This document shows positions 56,417 through 64,000 of a DNA stretch of 64,000 nucleotides, piece by piece (the first letter of the stretch is position 1; the number at the start of each line of letters is the position of its first letter). Below the pieces are notes generated by a model. The model was not told the origin of the DNA, ran no database searches, and saw nothing but the letters and a program-made list of their open reading frames with translations. The stretch covers positions 2,232,001-2,296,000 of the forward strand of contig JAWUZG010000136.1 of NCBI GenBank assembly GCA_036785705.1, written 5' to 3'. Source of the stretch: Acanthornis magna (taxonomy: Eukaryota; Chordata; Aves; Passeriformes; Acanthizidae). Position numbers and translations under genes: made by a program.

Positions 56417-58604
56417 TTCAGTAAGACAATTTGTTGGTAGTTTTTATTGCCTTTTTTTTTTTTTTTTTTGCCGTGTCACAGTTTTTCAGAGAGATAAGAA
56501 AGGAACTCGCTGTGCATTGCGCACACAAACACAGCCAAATATTTTGGTTCTTCTCCCAGAATTGAATCACCAGCACTGCTGTGAAGCAGCTGGGAGCTGG
56601 AAGTGCAATCTTGGTAGTGGTGTATCAGGAAGCATACAAAGTGCCCAGCTTGGGATTTCAAATTCCTGGAGCTGCACTGAGTAACTCCCACAATCCAGGG
56701 CAGGTTTTTGCCTGCTGAGGGGCTCATTATTGCTGTCACCTTTGCTGTCCTACAAATCTTCTGCTCCTGTTTTTGTACTTCTCTCTGCTTGTCCTTTAAC
56801 TCACTCCTGTCTTAATCTCCTTCTTTCCCTCCCCACTTTTTTTTTTTACGTTATTTCTGCTTTAATTTCTTTTTGTCCTTAAAGCCTTTTGCAGACAAAA
56901 TAATAATTTACACTGAAAATAGGTGTTCCTAAATTGAATAGGAAAGGATGTAGCTTGGCACTGGGAGGGTCAAGGATTGCAGATGAATATCTTCTACTTG
57001 ACTCCAGTTTAAACTCTGTCTGTATTTGTATTCAGAGCATGTACAACTGGGGAAGGAAGACCTCCCACCTCCAATCTCAGATAAAATGATAGATGACCAT
57101 AACAATGAAATTAAAGTATCAAAATTCAGTTATGTCCATTTATATATTTTTAACATAAACTTAGACTGGTGCACATATTGTTTCACAATCTTTATGATAC
57201 ACCAAATGTCTTCTATTAAATATTAGAGAAAAATTATGTTCACTCTGACATCCATACTGCCACAGCCTGGGATGCCTATGTTATTTGTAAACTTTGTCTG
57301 CATTTCAAATGCAGGTACTATTTTCTCTTTTCTTGCTGACCTTTGGAAGTTCTTGTTACTGCAGAGATGTGGAAAGATAACTCAGTATGAACATATTTGG
57401 TGATATATTTCAGCATCATCACTATCTCAGTGTCACAGTTCTAAATACAGAGCTGTGACAACCTACACATCCTCTGCTTACAGATTTTTATGACCACGGC
57501 TGGAGAAAGCGGAATGGGAAGAGATGGATGGGACAGGAAAGACCCCTGTCACCTCCATGCCTCATGTGCACAATCTTTTAAGAAACGATTGTTAAGAAAG
57601 AGGAAAAAAAGTCAGCGTGCTCAAGGATGTGAACATCAGAATCTTTGTTTTCATTCCTACATTGCAGCTGGCACTCAAGATGCAAACCTGTTTTCACACT
57701 TATATTTCTGCCATCCAGAAAGACAGTGCCCCTCTGCCTTCCATTTGGGAAAAAAATATATATATGGCAAGTAAAAAGTTCAAACCCAAGTTGTGGCAGC
57801 TAAAAAATCCAGCTTTTCACCTAAAAGTAAAAAGCCTTTCAAAGCCAGGAAGAGGTCTTGCATGAGAGGTTTTACAATCTAAACAGAAGAGGGATAGAAG
57901 ACAGAAGAAAGAAGACAGATAAAGACAGATAAAGAGAGAAGACAGATAAACAGAAGAGAGAAGAGAGATAGAAAACACTCTTTTCCAGCCTCCCAGGCTG
58001 TTGCATCTCCATTATGTATTTTCTCTGACCTTGACATCTTGAGTCTCGCTTTGGTCTGCTCACCTTTTTTTTTGGCCTTTGCACACCGCTCTATGTACAT
58101 TTCCCCACGTGTCTCTGGTGCATTTGGTAAGTCCTTTATCTCAAATCCTTTCATTATCACCATTCTACTGCTCTGTGATTAGGTATTCAGAAACTGATTC
58201 CCACTTTTGTCCTGCCCATTGCACAAACATCTATTTCCAGCCTATTCACTTTGCAGTTAGGTATGTTCATAATTTTTCCATGGGGAAAATGCTGGGAAGA
58301 AATCACCTTTTCTTTCCACTGTCCCAGGTCAAAACCTTCTTCTTTGAGATTTCCCTTTGTCTTGATACTTCTGAGAAAGATTGGTGGAGGTCCTGATGTA
58401 TAAGAAATCTTGCTTCCCTTGCAGAACAATAAAACACCAATATTTCCCTGTACTTCCTGATCTGTGTCATAGTCATTTCTTTCCTCCAGTCTCCTGTAGA
58501 GATCAAAATCTGCTTTAGATCCCCATTTAAAAAGTCCTTAAAGTCAGGTCCTGACTTGTGTGAAAGGTCGTAAGTGTCACCACAGAAATTATGAGGATGA
58601 ATAA
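56417..58604. other. Gene-poor DNA, no supported gene
   Basis: Includes a T run of about 18 at 56452-56469 and a purine-rich tract at 57881-57976. No gene or RNA was recognised. Confidence 0.55.
57881..57976 (+). repeat. Purine-rich tract with AGACAGATAA units
   Basis: Almost pure A/G with repeated AGACAGATAA and AGAGAGAAG words. It is a low-complexity region that could adopt triplex structure. The chance frames read through it on the minus strand are not genes. Confidence 0.8.
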
Positions 58605-58704
58605 AAAGGTGTTGCTATCCCACTCTTACAGAGTTAAATCAGGAAGACAGCAAGTAACACATCAGTGGCAGAGCTGCAACTCAGCCCCATCTCCTGAATT
58701 CCAA
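58605..58704 (+). mobile_element. Possible ancient MIR-like SINE remnant
   Basis: The order GAGTTAAATCAGGAAGACAG, then CAAGTAACACATCAGTGGCA, then GAGCTGCAACTCAGCCCC and CATCTCCTGAATTCC resembles the core and 3' half of tRNA-derived MIR-type SINEs (AGT-AGTGGCAGAGC, then GA-T-CAGCCC). The similarity is partial and drawn from memory. Confidence 0.4.
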
Positions 58705-61479
58705 AATGGCCTTTCTGCATGAAAACAGCCTTTCTTGCCTACAAAATATAAATTGGAATGGTACACAGCCTCTCTCTGTGTTATGTTGTGTGTGATTAGC
58801 CTCAAGTCACGTTATGGGACTTTCATTGCCATTCTGTCAGTGCAGAGGTCTTTCTATTTAACCCTTTACCCATGCTGCCTTTAAGCAAATGGGATTGTTC
58901 TGCCACTTTTCAGGGTCCTGCATTTATCATTCTGGGAGTCAAAGGCAAAAATAAACAACTTACTCCTTTAATCAATATGATGGCAAATTTTCTTTATTCC
59001 ACATTCCCCTTCACTCTCCCAGCAGTTCCCTTCATGCTCTCAGAAATGCTGAAGTTCTAGGGATTTTTTTACCCATTTAGTTTTTTACTTTCCAGTGCCC
59101 TCACTTCTTTGCTTATAACAAAGACAGATGTGTGTTGACTTCTGTAAAGCTTCTCAAATTGAGGTGTAGTGTCTTACTGATCTGTTTATTTTATTTCATT
59201 TTATTCACAGCTACTGAAGTGTCAATATGAGCAACGCCAGCATCTATAATTGGCTGTCTTGGTCTTGCAGTACTTTAGAAAACTATGCATAGTGGTAAAT
59301 TTTAATATTTGTAATTTGCCAATAAGCTAAGTTTATTTGAAGAAGTTTGGGCTGGAATTTAATATTGTTGTAGTTGTTAACAGGCATACTACAGTCCTCA
59401 AATCATAGCAAGATTTTTTTTAATAAGAAAAGCATTCCTGGCTTTCAGTGATGAGCCACACCTGCACTGTGTTATTGCAAGAGCTTCTTAAGATTTATAA
59501 CATCTGAGAATGGATGAATTTTACAATGTCTTTTTAATAACAGGCTAGATTAGACAGAAGGCAGTCAGCCAGCACTTCTTGATGTACCTGCTTAGTCAGT
59601 TCTGTGTGCCCTGAGACCTCACCACTTGATTTTATCTTTGGAACTGCTGCAGTACCTATGCCCCATGGAGACTGATACACACAGAGAGAGTCATACCACT
59701 GATTAAAGGGTCTGAAAACACATTTAGATATCTACCTTCAGGGGCTGAATTTTATCGAGAACAACATGTTCTTTACAAGCTGTGTTTCAATGCCCAGGAC
59801 ATCACATCACACTGGCACTCAGCTGGTGCAAACTGGAAGGCTCCATTAAGTTCCCAATAGGGAGTTAAGCATTACCAAAGTGTGAGCTCTTCGAAATGAT
59901 GCAGCTCAGGAGGGCTGTCCATGTGAGTGTGAAAAGTACACTTTTTTCGGTGATAGCAGGAGCTCTGGCAATTCAGCACTGTCAATTTTAAACTCGGATG
60001 ATGGTTTCCCGCTTAGTCTGTCTGCCCAAGTTATGACAGATTATAATCATCCTCAGCTGCCTTGGTACCAAACTGATGTGACCATTTTATAGACATTCAG
60101 ATGTGTCTGTTCATTCTGGGGGGGTTGCTGCTACCTGTGGTGAGGCAGAGCATTTCTCTCTGGAGTTTGAAATCACATTGGAGCTCAGTGCATACACAAA
60201 ACCTCACAAATTAACTTTATTGCACTTGGTATAGCTCACTAGTAATGTCTAGGTTGGCTCCCACATCAAACACTCATGCAGGGCATAACACAGCTGTAAA
60301 GAGAACCCTTGGTGAGTATTTCAGATGCAAATGTCTGCATCCATCTAATATTAAGTGAGAAGACTCCCACAGCAGATATCTAGAAGTTTGACACTTAAGT
60401 TGCATTAAATGCAGAATTCCTGCACTGACCTTAATGCTGCCTTGAATGAGAAAAAAAAAAAAATTAGATCAGCTGGTGCTTTGATTAACTATTTTTTTAA
60501 TATTAAATCAATTCCACACCAGCTAAGGCTGCTAACTTCTACTGCAGTTTGCTCGGTAGATGTTCTGTGCATTCTTTTCATGGTTTGGATTTCTAGGATC
60601 AATAACACCTATGAAAGGTTATTCCACTGTTCTCTCTTAAGTTCCTGTTCTTACACTATAGCCAATAATACTAGACATTTCTTAAGGTAAATTATTTTCA
60701 TAATTTAAAACTGAACAGCGCAACATAAAAATCTTTCTTATGGAGAGTCACCAGCAAAAATTTTGCCAAAATTGTATATGTAATTAACCACATAAATAAA
60801 TCAAAGCATTTCTGTTGAAGAAATTGAGTGAAAGATTCAGGGGCAGGAATTCTTTTACATAAGGTGATGCTTTTCTTGTCTTCATTGTAGGTTGATGATA
60901 TCTGCCTTAAACACAGAGGGATACAGATAATTGCCATGAGTTATGAATTGAATTTGAGTCAGCAGCAGAGGGAGTGATAAGAGAGCACAAGTGAGGGAGC
61001 AGCTGCTGGTGTGTATGAATTTGCATGGCTTACATATCAATTTGGCTGATGCTGATCCACTTACAAGCTGTCCATGCTGACAGGACTGAACAGAACCGTT
61101 TTCATCCACAGAAATCAACTTTGCTTGGTGCCTAATACACAGTTCTGCATGTAAATAAAAAATATTCAGCCATTACTTCATTTTCTAAACGTTGTTGGGG
61201 ATGAGAATAACATCTCTGAATCACGGGAATCATAACTTGCACATGGTTTGAGAGCCCTTCTGTTGACTTTTGACTGGGGCTAATTTCAGGCCATGAACCA
61301 CAGACAAATGTGGAGATTTTTGGCTGGAAAAAATTGATGGGTAAAGCTTACAATGACCATAACTTAATATAACATACTGCCGAAAGAGGAAAGACTATAA
61401 TGGGGTATGTCAAGAGCTCATTTTTTAACTAATCCGTGCAACTGTTAAGGTGGCTTTAAGGAAAATGGGATTAATTTAG
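58705..61479. other. Gene-poor DNA, no supported gene
   Basis: AT-rich with short frames. The patch at 60890-61120 has a higher density of mixed-composition sequence and could be a conserved noncoding element, but this cannot be judged without comparison. No transposon end or RNA gene was seen. Confidence 0.5.
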
Positions 61480-61945
61480 CAGTGGGAGTAGTCCTGAATA
61501 GAGCAGATGCCCGCACTATTCATTCCCTCAGCCACTGTCCAGATGGGGCAGAGTGAACCTTCAGCAAATTTGCAGATTATGCTAAAATATGGGAAAAGGT
61601 TGAGATACCAAAATGTGAGTTTCAGACCAATCAAGGTTGATAATCTGGAGCACTGAGCACAGAGTCAGGAGACAACTTGCAAAGTTCACGAAGGAGAAAC
61701 TGAAGTTTTTCGCATGAGCTGGGAAATGCTCCAAAATCTTGCACAGAGCTCTGCAAAGCCTGGGAACACCCTGCTGGAAAGGGCCTGAGTTACTGTGGAT
61801 GGAGTACAAACCAAAGGTGCACCTTCATCTTGAGTTACTGCATTCTTGAGGTTCAGGTCGTTTCATGCAGCACAGGAAGAGGTTGTTCAAAGACACTGAA
61901 GTCTCCACCCTCAGATTTTTAGACTTGGTAAGATAAAGTTTCCAG
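61480..61945 (+). mobile_element. Degraded CR1 LINE ORF2 / 3' fragment
   Basis: CAGAGTGAACCTTCAGCAAA followed by TTTGCAGATTATGCTAAAAT matches the degenerate reverse-transcriptase box region (K-F-A-D). Further on, GTTGTTCAAAGACACTGAAG and TCTCCACCCTCAG recall the later CR1 segment. Frames are disrupted, so it is an old copy. Confidence 0.6.
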
Positions 61946-62550
61946 TTATATGGCTCATGGTTGCCTGCAGTCCTCCTTTGATCCAAAAGCTGAAGCTTTC
62001 TAGAGGTTCTTTCCAATCAGTATATAAATAATACTCAATCTACATCAGGCTCTGCAGCTCTGAGTTCAAGATGGAAGCTTTCTGAGTTAATGCAAGTCCC
62101 CAAAGCTGCACATTTCAGGGCTGTGCACCAACCTCAGCTCATATTCTGGGAGCAGAACAGGGCTGTCCTCATTGGAGCAGGAATATTATTTCAGGAACAA
62201 CATTATGCTGACAGGAGTGCTGCCTTTCTACATCAGGAGATATTTTGTTTGTAGTTAAACTGAGTGTCTCCGTAGAACACCAATGGAAGAAGGTTTTAAA
62301 ACAAGTGACATTTCGGTCCACACTGAAAGCAGCAATTCCAGTTCACAAAGACTGTAAAGCGCTACACTTGTAAAATAAACTAGAATTTTGAGGCAGGAGC
62401 AAATTTTATGCAACTTTAAACTCATTTTGGATGCTACTGATGTAAATTTCATTGAGGAGCTGTTGAATTGCTACACGTAGTAAAGAGTTTGAACTGGTTT
62501 ATATCAGTATTTCTCTTTGAGATCCTAATAATTATTTTCAAAACAAAATT

Positions 62551-62757
62551 AATCACAGAATCACTAAGACTGGAAAAGACCTTCAAAGTCATTGAGTCCA
62601 ACCTCCAACCAACCCCCACCTTGTCAGCTGGACCAGACCACTGAGTGCCACATCCAGTTGTTCCTCGGACACTTCCAGGGGCAGTGACTCTGCCACCTCT
62701 CTGGGCAACCCATGGCAATGCCTAACCACCCCTCTCATGAAGAAATTCTTCCTCATG
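62551..62757 (-). mobile_element. CR1 LINE 3' fragment, antisense
   Basis: AATCACAGAATCACTAAGAC, then AAGACCTTCAAAGTCATTGA, then GTCCAACCTCCAACC, followed later by CTCTGCCACCTCTCTGGGCA and GAAGAAATTCTTCC. This is the reverse complement of the 3' end of a CR1 subfamily different from the ones at 42.8 and 47.3 kb. Its 5'-truncated end meets the next element. Confidence 0.88.
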
Positions 62758-62769
62758 CTCATGAAAAAC

Positions 62770-62951
62770 TGGAATAGTTTGCCCAGGAAGCTGAGGCTGC
62801 CCCATCCCTGGAAGTGCTCGAGGTCAGGTTGGACAGGGTTCTGGACAGCCTGGGACAGTGAGAGGTGTCCCTGCCCATGGCAGGGGTTGAAACAAGATAG
62901 TCTTTAAAGTCCCCTCCAGCCCAAACCATGCTGTGATGCTGTGACTTTATG
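62770..62951 (+). mobile_element. CR1 LINE 3' fragment, sense
   Basis: AGTTTGCCCAGGAAGCTGAG, GCTGCCCCATCCCTGGAAGT, then GTGTCCCTGCCCATGGCAGG and CCCTCCAGCCCAAACCATGC with a CTGTGATGCTGTGAC tail. This is the CR1 3' end. It faces the antisense copy head to head. Confidence 0.88.
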
Positions 62952-64000
62952 AATTTCCAGCTACCTTTTTAGATTTTCTTTATTTCAAGTAAATAAATCA
63001 AGACTTATTATGGCTCATATGTTCATTTGTGAAGGGAAATCTGTTCCTCCCAGTCATTTAGCCATTGTCATATTGTCTATTTGACATGCCAGAGACGCAG
63101 GCTTTGGGTTGACTGCACATTAAACACTGTGGAGCAGTTTCCAACTTCTGAACTTGCCATAAGCAAGAGATGCAACTTCTGTTACTGTCCCCAAAGGCTA
63201 CTATAACATCCAGAAAGATGACATGGATAAATAATGGTTTTTGCACCACATATGTTAAATTTGACATTATCCTCAGAGGAACTTACTGAATATAAAGTTT
63301 ATAAAGTCATTAGAGGCATAGCCTATCTAAATCTTTCTTTAAGACACGAAATCTCCCTGACTGACTGCGGGTGGAAACGACTTACAGGAAACTCAGCTGT
63401 TTAGCCATGATCCTCTGGATGGGTTCTCCATTTTAAATATAACAAAGACCTTAATCATGCGAATGCTCCCTTAGCTTCAGAGTAATTACTCTTACTTTTC
63501 ATGTTATGCCCAAAAGCTTAAAAGCTTAAAATCAGTCAGTCACAGTTCATCTCAGAAAGAGTAACCTTTGTGCTATGATTTACCTTGGAGACAGTTCTCA
63601 CAGAGTGTAGAATAAGGTATCATTTCTTTCTCCATTGCTGCTTGAGCAGGTAGTGGAAAAGGTAAGTATGTGGTTAACTGCTGTAGCATAATAGAATACT
63701 TCAGAATACTTTCATTTAGGACAGAAGTCAAACACAACTTTGTAAGCCATCTGTATTTCTGTAATTGGCTCCTATCAACCCCTCAGAATGTGTTTTCACA
63801 CTCCTCTAGGACTTACATCTTAGTCAGTGGCCGTGCTGACACCATTCTGCTGCAGCAAACCACGAGCATGTCCTGGAGGACAGATCCTCGGAGCTCCTTA
63901 CAGAGATCCTTATGGCACCTCATAACAATCCCCAGTACGATTCCAGGAGTGCATTGAGGTCACACACCTCCCAGAGAACGTGTGAGAAGTGCTTGTCATG
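62952..64000. other. Gene-poor DNA to the end of the window
   Basis: No gene, RNA or transposon was recognised. A 95-codon frame at 63670-63957 has no motif and runs up to a G+C-richer patch at 63820-63960 that I could not identify. Confidence 0.5.

Overview
The window is almost certainly bird nuclear DNA, most likely from a neoavian or passerine species. It is AT-rich and contains many fragments of the avian LINE CR1, recognised by the 3' end close to CCTTCCAACCCAAACCATT followed by ATTCTATG-like octamers. It also holds LTRs of avian endogenous retroviruses: an ERVK-like solo LTR with a 6-bp target duplication, another solo LTR with a 5-bp duplication, and a truncated ERVL-type LTR. There is no sign of bacterial gene organisation. 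Most open frames are short chance frames in AT-rich DNA.

One coding sequence stands out, at about 15.08-18.07 kb on the + strand. It is a single uninterrupted frame of 994 codons in an island much richer in G+C than its surroundings. The predicted protein is built from three tandem repeat families: about four 76-residue units, six 11-residue units and ten 32-residue units. All periods are multiples of three bases. It ends in a short basic, Cys-rich tail. I do not recognise the family. The gene has two CR1 fragments just upstream. Downstream it has a 39-bp minisatellite, a long pyrimidine tract and a plausible polyadenylation signal at 19018.

Layout: 1-14.2 kb is gene-poor, with CR1 pieces at 2.8, 4.2-4.6, 11.2 and 11.7 kb. 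14.3-19.05 kb is the repeat-protein locus. 19-28 kb is AT-rich and unannotated, with a few enhancer-like or exon-like stretches. 28.1-28.9 kb has a TA/CA microsatellite and the ERVK-like solo LTR. 29-42 kb is gene-poor, with a TAA microsatellite at 31.9 kb and a possible ERV1-like solo LTR at 34.8-35.2 kb. 42.7-43.1 kb is a CR1 inserted in a CR1. 45.4-47.4 kb is a stack of nested insertions: a CR1 split by an unclassified segment containing a minus-strand LTR, which is itself split by a + strand solo LTR. The stack includes a perfect 27-bp hairpin. 47.4-64 kb is again gene-poor, with an ERVL LTR fragment at 56.1-56.4 kb, a MIR-like SINE remnant at 58.6 kb and CR1 fragments at 61.5-63 kb.

No tRNA, rRNA, snRNA, CRISPR or recognisable conserved protein exon was found. 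No database or alignment was available, so repeat family names rest on remembered consensus features, while target-site duplications, hairpins and repeat periods were read directly from the sequence.
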